The notes under the pieces were generated by a model. The model searched no databases, had not been told where the DNA came from, and worked only from the letters and a program-made list of their open reading frames with translations. The translations under genes were made by a program, and so were the position numbers. This document shows, one piece after another, positions 36,048 through 45,009 of a stretch of 64,000 nucleotides of DNA (the first letter of the stretch is position 1; every line of letters starts with the position of its first letter). The stretch is from Edaphobacillus lindanitolerans (lineage in GTDB: Bacteria > Bacillota > Bacilli > Bacillales_A > Planococcaceae), in assembly GCF_900156305.1 (NCBI RefSeq), contig NZ_FTPL01000001.1:434001-498000 (forward strand), read 5' to 3'.

Positions 36048-36644
36048 TCAGGCAGAATCCCCGATATAATAGATCTCCTTCACTTTCCACGCGTCTCCGG
36101 CCTTTTTGAAGACGGTGACCTGCCGCCCCTTCTCCGAACGCGCCTCCTTGGATGCCTTGGAAGTCATCGTTGTCGTTAAATTGGAGAACAGCTGGGCCTC
36201 TCCGTCCTTGTAGGAGACGATGGTTTCATTTTCAGCCGAGCGCTCGACATCGTATGCGGCGAACAGCTCCTGCATCGCCTTCTTCTCCTCGTCGATGTCA
36301 AAACCGTCCTTGCCCTCTACGAGAAGCGATGTGTAGCCGTCCGGGTCCTGGTTGTTGAAGGTTTCCATGTATTGAGCGAACGTATCGAGGATCGCCGCTT
36401 TCTCTTCCTCCGGAACATTCTCGGCTTCTTCGATCGTCCCGTCCGTCATGCCGAATCCGACTTCGGGATCGTCCGCTTCCTGATCGGCGCCGTCTTCAAC
36501 GCCGTGCCCGACCGCAGAGTTCTCGCCCGAAGGCGCCGTTCCGTCTTCGGCCATATTTTGATTTTCATCCGTCTTGCCGCCGCATGCCCCGAGGAACAGT
36601 GCGGCAAGCAGTACCGGGATGAACAGTCCTGATTTGGTTTTCAT
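36048..36644 (-). CDS. lipoprotein with NTF2-like domain, unknown function
   Basis: Predicted lipoprotein of 198 aa: signal peptide with lipobox FLGAC at about 18-22, a Glu/Asp-rich linker (about 25-75), then a 110-residue domain (AAILDTFAQYMETFNNQD...EIYYIGDSA) whose helix-plus-sheet pattern and FNNQDPDGY start resemble SnoaL/NTF2-like folds. The start at ATG 36644 follows GGGAGGG. No enzyme motif is visible. It is not part of the B. subtilis degU-degV arrangement, so it appears inserted. Ends at a terminator. Confidence 0.6.
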   Translation of the reverse strand: MKTKSGLFIPVLLAALFLGACGGKTDENQNMAEDGTAPSGENSAVGHGVEDGADQEADDPEVGFGMTDGTIEEAENVPEEEKAAILDTFAQYMETFNNQDPDGYTSLLVEGKDGFDIDEEKKAMQELFAAYDVERSAENETIVSYKDGEAQLFSNLTTTMTSKASKEARSEKGRQVTVFKKAGDAWKVKEIYYIGDSA

Positions 36645-36753
36645 ATGTTCGTTCCCTCCCGTGTCAGTGTGCCATATCCATGGACGTTCATGCAACGGAT
36701 TGGTTCTTGATGCACGAATCAGTAAACAGCCTGATTTTGGCCCAAAGAAAAAA

Positions 36754-36769
36754 GCCTGCCCGGGCAGAC
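36754..36769 (-). terminator. Terminator after degU
   Basis: Compact six-pair stem GTCTGC/GCAGGC with loop CCGG, followed by TTTTTT on the minus strand. Confidence 0.75.
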
Positions 36770-36779
36770 CTTTCCTGGA

Positions 36780-37454
36780 TCAGCGAACTTCGACCCAGCC
36801 TTTTTTGATGGCATTGACGACGGCCTGGGTGCGGTCGTTGACGCCCATCTTCTGGAGAATGCTGGAAACATGGTTTTTCACCGTTTTTTCCGAGATGTAG
36901 AGCGAATCGCCGATGGACCGGTTGCTCTGCCCGTCCGTCAGCAGCTGCAGCACTTCGCATTCCCTCTTCGTGAGCAGGTGGAACGGACGGCGGATTTCCG
37001 TCTGATGGAAAGAGCCGACCATCTCTTTGTCACTGAGACGGCGGAACTCGGCCACAAGATTGCGGGTCACTTTCGGATGGAGATAGGACCCCCCTGCCGC
37101 CACAACCTTGATTGCCTGAACGATCGCATCCGCGTCCATCTCTTTGAGCATATACCCGAGTGCGCCCGTCTTCATCGCATGGGTCACATAGGACTCGTCA
37201 TCATGAATGGAAAGAATGATGATTTTCGCCTCCGGGTGTGCGGCGATCAATTCGGACGTGGCCTCGATGCCGCTCTTTCCGGGCATATTGATGTCCATGA
37301 GGACGACATCCGGACGGAATTCCTCATAGAGGGCAAGCACTTCATCTCCGTCGGCCCCTTCGGCCACTACGTTGAACGTCTCTTCAAAATCCAGGATCCG
37401 CTTGACCCCTTCACGGAACAATTGATGATCGTCAATAATAATGATGTCTGTCAT
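36780..37454 (-). CDS. degU: two-component response regulator DegU
   Basis: DegU (224 aa) of the NarL/FixJ type: receiver domain with [11 protein letters not shown], phospho-acceptor D54 in [10 protein letters not shown], conserved Thr/Ser and Lys; C-terminal LuxR-type HTH ([12 protein letters not shown]...[13 protein letters not shown]). It switches between competence, motility and secreted-enzyme programmes in B. subtilis; candidate targets here include the secreted subtilase and comF genes (inference). Thirty bases after degS, same strand, own terminator. Confidence 0.97.
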   Translation of the reverse strand: MTDIIIIDDHQLFREGVKRILDFEETFNVVAEGADGDEVLALYEEFRPDVVLMDINMPGKSGIEATSELIAAHPEAKIIILSIHDDESYVTHAMKTGALGYMLKEMDADAIVQAIKVVAAGGSYLHPKVTRNLVAEFRRLSDKEMVGSFHQTEIRRPFHLLTKRECEVLQLLTDGQSNRSIGDSLYISEKTVKNHVSSILQKMGVNDRTQAVVNAIKKGWVEVR

Positions 37455-37484
37455 CCCGAATTCCCCCTGCTCATAGTTTACTTA

Positions 37485-38633
37485 TTATAATGACTGTGCA
37501 TGCGGCAGGATCAGGATGACTTCCGTCCCCTTGCCGGCAGCAGTATTGATATCCAATTCGCCCCTCAGGAGGGCGACCCGCTCGTACATCCCCTGTATGC
37601 CGAAATTGGATTCGGACCGGTCGGCCGGATCGAACCCCCGGCCGTCATCCTTCACGGTCGCCCGGATGAAATCCTTGCATGTTTCCACCAGGACCTCTAT
37701 CGTTTTCGCCCTGCTGTGCTTGACCGCATTCGTTACGGCCTCTTGTACGAGGCGGAATACCGCCACTTCCACGCTCGGGTTCGGCCTCACCGTAATCCCC
37801 TGTGACTCAAACGAAAAATGGATTTTCTCGTTGTATGAGGCGGTGCGCTCAATGTATTTGCTGAGGGCGGGGATCAGTCCGAAGTCGTCGAGTACCATCG
37901 GCCTCAAATCATGGATGATCCGTCTCACCTCGGACAGCGTATTGCGCGCGAGCTCTTTCGTGAACCCGAGCTGTTCAAGCCCCGGATCCATCCCCTTGTC
38001 TTCAAACACCCGCTCGACGAGCCCGAGCTGCATGACGAGATTGGCCATCATCTGGGCAGGCCCGTCGTGAATCTCACGGGCAAGCCGCTTCCGCTCTTCT
38101 TCCTGCGCTTCAATCACTCGCATGCTCATGTGTTTTCTCATTTTCGCCGTTTCCAGCGCCGGCCCGACATCCCTGAGCTCGGAAGCAAGATATTTCATCA
38201 CTACATTGACATGGCTGGCCAACTGGTCTGACCGGCGGATCGATTCTTCGTATGTACGGATCCGGTTTTCGATCTGCCCCCGCACTTCTTCCAGCTGCCT
38301 GAGTTTCGTGCTGTTCAGCATGAACTCCATCTGGACTTCATGGGCAGAGTCATACGTTTCCCGAACCTCTTCTTTTGTATAATCCGAGAAATACATCGAG
38401 ACGTGCTGCAGCTTTTCTCGCGCGGCGACTGCGGCCTTCTGGAGGCGCTCCCCTTCTATTATTGCCCGGGAAATCCCTTCATCCGTCTGCCGGAGTTCCT
38501 CCCGGAGCTCCGACAGCTGTCGCCGGCTTTCTTCATTGATGATGAAAATATCATTCTTTGACTCATTCACCGATTGAACCATCGAATTGAAGATGGAATC
38601 CAGTGAATGAACATCCACTCTTTCAACAGGCAT
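37485..38633 (-). CDS. degS: sensor histidine kinase DegS
   Basis: Cytoplasmic kinase (382 aa) with no membrane helix: N-terminal sensor with long coiled coils (about 20-160), HisKA_3 dimerisation domain with the phospho-acceptor His in AREIHDGPAQ, and a HATPase domain with VQEAVTNAVKHS and DDGRGFDP. It phosphorylates DegU. The frame starts at ATG 38633 (MPVERVDVH). Confidence 0.97.
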   Translation of the reverse strand: MPVERVDVHSLDSIFNSMVQSVNESKNDIFIINEESRRQLSELREELRQTDEGISRAIIEGERLQKAAVAAREKLQHVSMYFSDYTKEEVRETYDSAHEVQMEFMLNSTKLRQLEEVRGQIENRIRTYEESIRRSDQLASHVNVVMKYLASELRDVGPALETAKMRKHMSMRVIEAQEEERKRLAREIHDGPAQMMANLVMQLGLVERVFEDKGMDPGLEQLGFTKELARNTLSEVRRIIHDLRPMVLDDFGLIPALSKYIERTASYNEKIHFSFESQGITVRPNPSVEVAVFRLVQEAVTNAVKHSRAKTIEVLVETCKDFIRATVKDDGRGFDPADRSESNFGIQGMYERVALLRGELDINTAAGKGTEVILILPHAQSL

Positions 38634-38690
38634 GACCCATCTCCCTCTCCATCCGGGCCCTATTTATCCGGTATTTGAGTTTAAACTGTG

Positions 38691-38699
38691 TTTATTATA
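38691..38699 (-). promoter_or_regulatory. Extended -10 promoter of degSU
   Basis: Minus strand TGCTATAAT about 60 bases before degS, in an AT-rich divergent region shared with yvyE; no clear -35, suggesting an activator or weak promoter. Confidence 0.5.
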
Positions 38700-38759
38700 G
38701 CATTACAACCATGAAAATATATTAAAAATACATTACAGCGATCAAGAGGTGCATCGACA

Positions 38760-39392
38760 TTGCGAAATGATTACAGGACGGTCAAGGAACGCGGAGAAGC
38801 GGAAATCATCATCAAAAAATCCCGCTTCATAGCAACTGTGACCCGTGCCGAAACCGAGGAGGAGGCGACGGCGTTCATTGCCGAAGTCAAAAAAACCCAC
38901 CATTCCGCCACCCACAACTGCTCGGCCTATCTCATCGGGGAGCATGATCAGATCCAGAAGGCGAACGACGACGGAGAACCGAGCGGAACTGCGGGCGTTC
39001 CGATGCTCGATGTGTTGAAAAAACAGGGGCTGAAAGACACTGCGGTCGTCGTGACCCGCTACTTCGGCGGCATCAAACTCGGCGGCGGCGGACTGATCCG
39101 TGCCTATGGAAGCGCCGTGTCTGAAGTGCTGAAAGAGACGGGAACCGTCGAACGGCGCCAGTACAGGCTCATGAAAGCGACAGTGGATTACACTTGGCTC
39201 GGAAAAGTCGAAAACGAGGTTCGCCTGTCGTCATATCCACTCGACCACATCGATTACGCGGACGCGGTTTCGCTATATATTTATGTGCCGGCAGCAGAAG
39301 AAGACAATTTTCGGGAATGGATGGAGGACCTGACGAACGGTCAGGCGGAATTGTCCTCCGAACGCTCGGAATTTCTGGAGTTCGACATTTAA
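38760..39392 (+). CDS. yvyE: YigZ/IMPACT family protein (YvyE)
   Basis: Protein of 210 aa in the YigZ/IMPACT family: N-terminal UPF0029 domain (KKSRFIATVTR, HSATHNCSAY, DGEPSGTAGVPML, VVTRYFGGIKLGGGGLIRAY) and a C-terminal DUF1949 ferredoxin-like domain. Function is unsettled; the fold resembles part of elongation factor G and eukaryotic IMPACT regulates Gcn2. Translation likely starts at TTG 38760, 8 bases after AGAGGTG. Divergent from degS, the same arrangement as B. subtilis. Confidence 0.9.
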   Translation: MRNDYRTVKERGEAEIIIKKSRFIATVTRAETEEEATAFIAEVKKTHHSATHNCSAYLIGEHDQIQKANDDGEPSGTAGVPMLDVLKKQGLKDTAVVVTRYFGGIKLGGGGLIRAYGSAVSEVLKETGTVERRQYRLMKATVDYTWLGKVENEVRLSSYPLDHIDYADAVSLYIYVPAAEEDNFREWMEDLTNGQAELSSERSEFLEFDI

Positions 39393-39405
39393 TTCGATTT
39401 TATAT

Positions 39406-39434
39406 TTTACGAAGTCTGTTTCAGATAGTATAAT
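39406..39434 (+). promoter_or_regulatory. Sigma-A promoter of lytR
   Basis: TTTACG (39406-39411), 17-base spacer, TATAAT (39429-39434), about 65 bases before lytR. Confidence 0.75.
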
Positions 39435-39499
39435 GGATAAGATTGCAATGCTGAAAAATTGTCAGAAGGAAAAGAGCTTGGTGCCCAAGGAGTTATCAA

Positions 39500-40531
39500 A
39501 TGAAAAGAAGAGAATATCGAAATAAGAGGGTCGCTTCGAAACGGAAAAAGCATCTCAAGATCTGGTCCGTTGTCATCTTGGGTGTTGTTTTGCTTTTTTC
39601 GACCTACGGGGTTTACCTATATAAGAAAGCTCAATCTGCCATGGACGGTGCATTCCAGGAAACTGACAGGGATGTTTCAAGTCTCAGAGACGATAAAGTT
39701 ACCCCCTATAAAGATAATGTTTCCATTCTATTTATAGGAGTCGACGACAGCGAAGTCCGCTCAGACTCTCACAGCAGATCGGATGCCTTAATGTTGGCTA
39801 CGTTGAACAATAAGGAAAAAACGGTTAAATTGGTGAGCATTCCGCGGGACTCCCTGGTCTATATCAAAGAGGTCGGATACCAGGATAAAATCACCCATGC
39901 CCATGCGTTCGGCGGTGTACCGGCCAGCATCAATGCAGTGGAAGCCACATTGGGCGTACCTGTGGATTACTACGTGAAAATGAACTTCAACGCATTTATC
40001 GACATCGTTGATGCGCTGGATGGAATTCAGGTCAATGTGCCTTATGAACGCGTTGAACTCGACGAAAACGATAAAAAAACGATTCACTTAATGCCAGGCT
40101 ATCAAAAGCTGGATGGACGGCATGCATTGGCACTTGCAAGGACGCGAAAAGCCGACAATGATGTGGAGCGGGGCAAGCGTCAGCAGATGATCCTGCAGGC
40201 CATGATGAAAAAGGCCAGCTCCGTATCATCTATTTCCAAGTACGGCGAAGTCATCGATGCCATCGGGGGGAATATGGCCACCGATTTAACATTTAATGAC
40301 ATGAAGTCTCTGCTGGCCTACCTTAAAGACGGAATGCCGGAGATCGAAACCATTTCCCTTGAAGGGGAAGATGACATGTCCACCGGGATCTATTACTGGA
40401 AGCTGGATGCGGAGTCTCTGAAAGAAACCAGCCAAAAACTCAGAGATCATCTGCAATTGGAGAATGGAGAAGATCCGTTCACGAACAGCACGAAAAACTT
40501 AACAGACAGTGCGAACTCAACGAACGAATAA
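39500..40531 (+). CDS. lytR: LCP family transferase LytR
   Basis: LytR-CpsA-Psr family protein (343 aa) that transfers teichoic acid or other glycopolymers from undecaprenyl phosphate to peptidoglycan outside the membrane. Basic N-terminus, one transmembrane helix (about 22-44), then the LCP domain with SDSHSRSDALMLATLN, VSIPRDSLVYI and ALARTRKADNDVERGKRQQ bearing the catalytic arginines and aspartates. AAGGAG is 7 bases before the ATG. Base composition is lower in GC than its neighbours, as is that of tagO. Divergent neighbour tagO supplies the first lipid-linked intermediate. Confidence 0.95.
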   Translation: MKRREYRNKRVASKRKKHLKIWSVVILGVVLLFSTYGVYLYKKAQSAMDGAFQETDRDVSSLRDDKVTPYKDNVSILFIGVDDSEVRSDSHSRSDALMLATLNNKEKTVKLVSIPRDSLVYIKEVGYQDKITHAHAFGGVPASINAVEATLGVPVDYYVKMNFNAFIDIVDALDGIQVNVPYERVELDENDKKTIHLMPGYQKLDGRHALALARTRKADNDVERGKRQQMILQAMMKKASSVSSISKYGEVIDAIGGNMATDLTFNDMKSLLAYLKDGMPEIETISLEGEDDMSTGIYYWKLDAESLKETSQKLRDHLQLENGEDPFTNSTKNLTDSANSTNE

Positions 40532-40571
40532 AGAAAAATGATCCCGGCTTATTGCCGGGATCATTTTTCTT
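40531..40571 (+). terminator. Terminator after lytR
   Basis: Perfect 18-base stem AAGAAAAATGATCCCGGC and its complement around a 5-base loop, overlapping the lytR stop; T-rich on both strands. Confidence 0.9.
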
Positions 40572-40842
40572 TTCCGGCGGCAATTCACCGGCTCCCCCGC
40601 CTCCGGCGGATCACCGTCTGTTATGACTCCGACTGCCTCGTTCAATTAGGGGCGTCCGATCAACAAGGCTGCAGCAGGCTGTCCCGGCGGTCCTCCCGGC
40701 CCGGCATCGTATGCAAGATCCAAATAAACAAAAACCCCGGAACCGGACAAAAGGTGTCCGATTCCGGGGTTTATCAATCTCATTCGAAATAAGTGATCAT
40801 GATAGTCCCAAAAATACCATGAGCATCAATAGCGCCGATCCG
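40572..40842. other. Intergenic region between lytR and tagO
   Basis: About 270 bases between two convergent genes. Besides the two terminators I see no convincing gene; small open frames lack ribosome sites. Confidence 0.6.
40732..40772 (-). terminator. Terminator after tagO
   Basis: Stem AAACCCCGGAA..GGACA/TGTCC..TTCCGGGGTTT, followed on the minus strand by TTTTTG; about 70 bases after the tagO stop. Confidence 0.85.
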
Positions 40843-41880
40843 CTATCTTTTCCCTCTGACCAGGCTGATGATCGGCCTGTAGTTTTTACCGGCAAGGCCC
40901 AAAAGCTCAACCAGCAATTCGATAAACAACAGAAGGAGGGCTCCAATCAAGAATGCGCCCCAGATCGTCGCCTGTGAAAACACGATCGCAGCCATGCCCA
41001 ATGTCGCCGCCCCCGCATAAATCAGCAGAACCGCCTGCAGGTGGGAAAAGCCGATGTCCATCAGCGTATGATGCAAGTGTGACTTATCCGGTGCGGTGAT
41101 CGACTGCTGCAGCCTTACTCTGCGAACGATTGCAAAGATCGTATCAAAAATCGGGATGGCCAATATGATGATCGGGATGATCAGGGAAATCATCGTGACG
41201 TTTTTAAACCCGTCCAAGGCAAGGATCGAAATCATAAAACCGAGGAAAAGCGACCCTGTGTCCCCCATGAAGATTTTGGCCGGATAAAAGTTATAAAACA
41301 GAAACCCGAGGCAGGAAACAGCCAGCAAAGAAGCGAACACGATGACAAAAGTGTTCCCCATTATTGCAGCCATCACAGACAAGGTGATCAATGCGATGGC
41401 GGAAATCCCTGCAGCCAGTCCATCCAAACCGTCAACCAGATTAATGGCATTGGTGATTCCGACAATCCACAGCAGTGTCAGCGGGATGCTCAGATACCCG
41501 AAACTGACCTGCCCGCCAAAAGGCAGATTTACAAAGTCAATCTGCATATCTCCAAAGATGATAATGATCATTGCAGCTGAAAGTTGGCCCGCCAACTTCG
41601 CCTTTGCTGTAATATCATAGATATCATCCAAGATCCCTGTCAAAATAATGATAGATGCCGCAATAATAAGCGGAATCAGGTGTTCACTTTGGGGTTGTGC
41701 AATAACCAGCCCGATAAAAAATGAAATGATGATTGCCAGGCCGCCCATGCGGGGCACATTGATCGTATTCACTTTTCTGATGTTGGGCCGGTCGATGGCA
41801 CCTATATGCATAGCAAGCTTTTTTACAAACGGAGTAAGAAAAAGTACTGATATAAAAGTGATAATCAAAGCGGTTATCAT
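40843..41880 (-). CDS. tagO: UDP-GlcNAc:undecaprenyl-phosphate GlcNAc-1-P transferase TagO
   Basis: First committed enzyme of wall teichoic acid linkage-unit synthesis (345 aa, about eleven helices, MraY/WecA superfamily). Signature loops: NVPRMGG, the Asp pair DDIYDI, INLVDGLDGLAAG, KIFMGDTGSLFLGF and the HLHH motif in the last cytoplasmic loop. Length is in the family range. Composition is more AT-rich than most of the window. TagA, the next enzyme of the pathway, is encoded at 54.6-55.3 kb rather than adjacent. Confidence 0.94.
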   Translation of the reverse strand: MITALIITFISVLFLTPFVKKLAMHIGAIDRPNIRKVNTINVPRMGGLAIIISFFIGLVIAQPQSEHLIPLIIAASIIILTGILDDIYDITAKAKLAGQLSAAMIIIIFGDMQIDFVNLPFGGQVSFGYLSIPLTLLWIVGITNAINLVDGLDGLAAGISAIALITLSVMAAIMGNTFVIVFASLLAVSCLGFLFYNFYPAKIFMGDTGSLFLGFMISILALDGFKNVTMISLIIPIIILAIPIFDTIFAIVRRVRLQQSITAPDKSHLHHTLMDIGFSHLQAVLLIYAGAATLGMAAIVFSQATIWGAFLIGALLLLFIELLVELLGLAGKNYRPIISLVRGKR

Positions 41881-42018
41881 GATTATGCTCCTCCCGCTAA
41901 TGTCCGATGGCTTTACACTGCATTATAACACAAATTCAATCTGGAATCCTAAGATATTAACTAACTGTTAAGATGTTAACATATTGTAAAGAAGACATGC
42001 TTCAGGATATATACCCAT

Positions 42019-42045
42019 GTTTTATCTGCCGGCTTTATGGGGAAA
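42019..42045 (+). promoter_or_regulatory. Sigma-B-like promoter
   Basis: GTTTTA (42019-42024), 15-base spacer, GGGAAA (42040-42045), 27 bases before the ATG at 42072. Good -35 and acceptable -10 for Sigma-B. Confidence 0.5.
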
Positions 42046-42071
42046 TCAATTTAAAAGGAGGCGTTTTTTTA

Positions 42072-42776
42072 ATGGATAAAGACTCCGGGTTTCTTGACAG
42101 GGCGAAAGATACTGTCGGCAAAGTGGCCGGGAAAGCCATGGACAAAGTGAATCAGTGGGCAGATGAAGTGGAGTCCGGAAAAGCCGGCCAAACAGAAAGC
42201 AGTCCGAACCGCTCAGGATCTTCTGTTCAGGCCGACGGCAAGAATGACGGCGGTGGCCGCCCGAAAGCCGCCGGGGAATATGAATACAACGAACGCGGTA
42301 CACACGGGGATCACCACATGTCGGAATTCGGCGGAATCTCGGCCATCCACACCGGTACGGACGCAAGAGCGGATGCCAAACCGGCTTCTGATGAGTTCGG
42401 CAACACCCCGGATTCCCGCAAGCCCGCCCCGCCGAATCAGTTTTCGGGAGGTGCAGAGCCGGAAGGCATTGCAAGCGGGAAATCCCGTTCATCCCGCTAT
42501 GAGGAACAGGAGCCCGTCGACGGCTTCCCGGAAGACGCGGCTCCATCGGAAGGCATGACATCCATGGAATCCGGCACCGATCCCCAGGCAAGCAGCACGA
42601 ACGTCGCATACGGTGACCCGATCGGTCGGTATGACGGCCATGAAGAAGATATCCTCAATGAAGAAGAACGCCAGTCCCGCTACGAGGAACAAGAGCCGGT
42701 GGGCGACTTTCTCGGAGACGGCACCGCAGAGGAGCCTCCGGAGCCATTTGGCGATGCAGGGAGAAGGCCCATCTGA
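42072..42776 (+). CDS. hydrophilic stress-type protein, unknown function
   Basis: Protein of 234 aa, rich in Gly, Glu, Asp, Ser and Pro and almost free of hydrophobic stretches, so likely largely disordered. The N-terminus (FLDRAKDTVGKVAGKAMDKV) is an amphipathic helix resembling YtxH/CsbD/LEA-type stress proteins. SRYEEQEPV occurs twice (about 140 and 200), and the C-terminus has PEPFGD, shared with the protein at 46605-47228. The ATG at 42072 follows AAGGAGG by 10 bases; the frame upstream is not coding. A Sigma-B-like promoter precedes it and a strong terminator follows. Function unknown; a desiccation or osmotic-stress role is inference. Confidence 0.65.
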   Translation: MDKDSGFLDRAKDTVGKVAGKAMDKVNQWADEVESGKAGQTESSPNRSGSSVQADGKNDGGGRPKAAGEYEYNERGTHGDHHMSEFGGISAIHTGTDARADAKPASDEFGNTPDSRKPAPPNQFSGGAEPEGIASGKSRSSRYEEQEPVDGFPEDAAPSEGMTSMESGTDPQASSTNVAYGDPIGRYDGHEEDILNEEERQSRYEEQEPVGDFLGDGTAEEPPEPFGDAGRRPI

Positions 42777-42790
42777 ACGGATCAAACAGA

Positions 42791-42831
42791 AAAGCCGCCG
42801 TGCGGGATCAGATATCCGGCACGGCGGCTTT
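42791..42831. terminator. Bidirectional terminator
   Basis: Perfect 13-base stem AAAGCCGCCGTGC and complement between the convergent 42072 gene and nagB, with T-rich flanks on both strands. Confidence 0.85.
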
Positions 42832-42837
42832 CTTATT

Positions 42838-43545
42838 TCATTCGGCAATGCCTTCGAGATCGGTGACAATCGTCACATCCGGGTGGTCAAGAAGCGAAGT
42901 GATCGGATAATCTGTCGTCTTCTGCCCTTTCACGAGCTCCTGGAGCGCGCTTCTCTTTTTCTCGCCGAACGCCAGTAGGACGATCTTTTTGGCAGAAAGA
43001 ATCGAGGCGATTCCCATCGTCAGTGCCGTGTTCGGGATGGCGGATCTGTCTTCGAAGTACTGGCTGTTGACGCCAAGCGTGGAATCTGCGAGTTCGGTCA
43101 CATGCGTCGTCGAGCTGAACGGCGTGCCCGGCTCATTGAACGCGATATGGCCGTTTTCTCCGACCCCGAGAAACTGGAGATCGATTTCCGCGTCACGGAG
43201 CAGTGCTTCGTACTCATCGCATTCAGCAGTGAGGTCCTCAGCAGTTCCGTCCGGGATGTATGTTTCCTTGAACGGTTTATGGCTGAACAAATGATGGTTC
43301 ATGAACCAGGCATAGCTGTTCGGGTTGTCGGCTCCAAGTCCCACATATTCATCGAGGTTGAACGAGATGACTTCCGAGAAGTCAAGGTCAGATTTCGCCC
43401 ACGCTTCATAGACCGGAATCATCGTGCTGCCGGTCGCCAGTCCGAGGACCCGAAGTCCTTCGTCCAGCTCCTTACGCATTCTCTCCAACATGACTGTTGC
43501 TGCTTCTTCCTTGCCGCCAACCTTTATAAACCGCACATTTTGCAT
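42838..43545 (-). CDS. nagB: glucosamine-6-phosphate deaminase
   Basis: NagB (235 aa) converts glucosamine-6-phosphate to fructose-6-phosphate and ammonia. Conserved: GLATGSTMIPVY, SFNLDEYVGL with the catalytic Asp, FLGVGENGHIAFNEPG with the catalytic His/Glu, and TMGIASILSAKK. It is shorter than the E. coli enzyme and lacks its allosteric C-terminal tail, as in other Bacillales. The nagA and nagR genes are not adjacent; the gene follows the malic enzyme by 53 bases on the same strand. Confidence 0.95.
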   Translation of the reverse strand: MQNVRFIKVGGKEEAATVMLERMRKELDEGLRVLGLATGSTMIPVYEAWAKSDLDFSEVISFNLDEYVGLGADNPNSYAWFMNHHLFSHKPFKETYIPDGTAEDLTAECDEYEALLRDAEIDLQFLGVGENGHIAFNEPGTPFSSTTHVTELADSTLGVNSQYFEDRSAIPNTALTMGIASILSAKKIVLLAFGEKKRSALQELVKGQKTTDYPITSLLDHPDVTIVTDLEGIAE

Positions 43546-43598
43546 ACTACTCTCACTCCTTCTCGGTCTCTGTAATTCTCGTTCGAAGATTTACGCTT

Positions 43599-44918
43599 TT
43601 AATCTAATTGTCCATCACCGGCGACCCGTTCTACTGCTTCCGTCACGTTAACATGAACGTTCGGATCAAGCGGATGCGGGACGAGGTCCCCTGGCTTCGT
43701 GCTGTCCACGATTGCCTCGGCAGCTGCCAGAAGCATCGGGTAAGTGATTGCCTTTGCCCGGGCGTTCAACGCACCGCGGAAGATGCCCGGGAAGCCGAGG
43801 ACGTTGTTCACGAGCCGGCCGTCCGCAGCAAATGCCGCACCGGCTTCAAGCGCATCGTCCGGCGCGATTTCAGGATTTGGATTGGACAGTGCGAGGATGA
43901 TCTGCCCTTCCCGCACCATTTCTTTTTTGATCAGGCCCTGTACACCCGTGGTCGCGACGACGATGTCGCTTTTTTCCATGAGTTCGTTGATTGATTCGAT
44001 CACCGTGCCGCCGCTTTCGCGGAGACGGTCTTTTGCCGCTGCATTCAGGTCCGAGCCGTACATTTCCTCGACGCCGTATTCCATGAGCATTTTGCAGATG
44101 GCAAGCCCCGCGGCACCGAGCCCGATCTGTCCGACTTTTGCCTTGCCCAGATCCACGCCAGCCGTACGGCAGGCGGACAGGATCGCTGCGAGCGTCACGA
44201 CAGCCGTACCATGCTGGTCGTCATGCATGACCGGGATGTCCAGCTCTTTCTTCAGACGCTCTTCGATTTCAAAGCAGTGCGGAGACCCGATGTCTTCCAG
44301 AAGGATGCCGCCATAGGCCTGGTGGATGTGCTTGACCGTTTCCACGACCTCGTCGGGATCGCTCGTATCAAGCAGGATCGGGACACCGCTGATCCCGACG
44401 AATTGGTCGAACAGGACGGCTTTCCCTTCCATGACCGGCATCCCGGCGACCGGGCCGATGTTCCCGAGTCCGAGAATGGCCGTCCCGTCCGTCACGATGG
44501 CAACCGTGTTTCCGATGCTCGTGAAGTAGTCGGCCTGCTCGGGGTCCTGGTGGATGATTTCACAGATGTTCGCCACGCCGGGCGTATACACCCGCCGGAG
44601 ATCACCGAGAGAACGGACCGGACGTCGGCTCGACATATGGATTTTCCCGCCTTCATGGGCCTTCATCACATCATCCGAGATGGCATGGACGACGATGCCG
44701 TCACCGAGCGCGCGGATTTTATCGACAACCCGTTCGACGTGCTCCTTATTCTCAAACTGGACCGAAATGTCACGGACCGTCGTATGCGTTCCGATCTTCA
44801 GCGTTTCGATGTCCCCAATGTCTCCGCCTTCCGCGCCGATCACAGAAGCGACCTTTGCAAAGTTCCCGGGCATCTGCGGGATTTCAATGATGAGATTGCG
44901 TAAAATGCTATATTCCAT
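43599..44918 (-). CDS. NAD-dependent malic enzyme with N-terminal ACT domain
   Basis: Oxidative decarboxylation of malate to pyruvate (439 aa). An ACT regulatory domain (about 1-75, RNLIIEIPQMPGNFAKVA) precedes the malic domain (YTPGVANIC, IVTDGTAILGLGNIGP with the catalytic Lys region, DDQHGTA metal-binding Asp) and the NAD domain (GLGAAGLAI). This architecture and length match B. subtilis MleA/YqkJ; an ACT domain suggests amino-acid feedback. ATG at 44918 is chosen (GGAGG upstream); the frame extends 10 codons further. Confidence 0.93.
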   Translation of the reverse strand: MEYSILRNLIIEIPQMPGNFAKVASVIGAEGGDIGDIETLKIGTHTTVRDISVQFENKEHVERVVDKIRALGDGIVVHAISDDVMKAHEGGKIHMSSRRPVRSLGDLRRVYTPGVANICEIIHQDPEQADYFTSIGNTVAIVTDGTAILGLGNIGPVAGMPVMEGKAVLFDQFVGISGVPILLDTSDPDEVVETVKHIHQAYGGILLEDIGSPHCFEIEERLKKELDIPVMHDDQHGTAVVTLAAILSACRTAGVDLGKAKVGQIGLGAAGLAICKMLMEYGVEEMYGSDLNAAAKDRLRESGGTVIESINELMEKSDIVVATTGVQGLIKKEMVREGQIILALSNPNPEIAPDDALEAGAAFAADGRLVNNVLGFPGIFRGALNARAKAITYPMLLAAAEAIVDSTKPGDLVPHPLDPNVHVNVTEAVERVAGDGQLD

Positions 44919-45009
44919 GGATATGTCCCTCCTGCTGTCTTCTATCAATGTTATTCATTGTACTACTTTGATAGCAAGACCGTAAACAGCAGTCGTCCGA
45001 CCTCTAACA

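Noticed and set aside
40538-40792. Small plus-strand frame between lytR and tagO
   Set aside because: Begins inside the lytR terminator, lacks a ribosome site and has no family resemblance.
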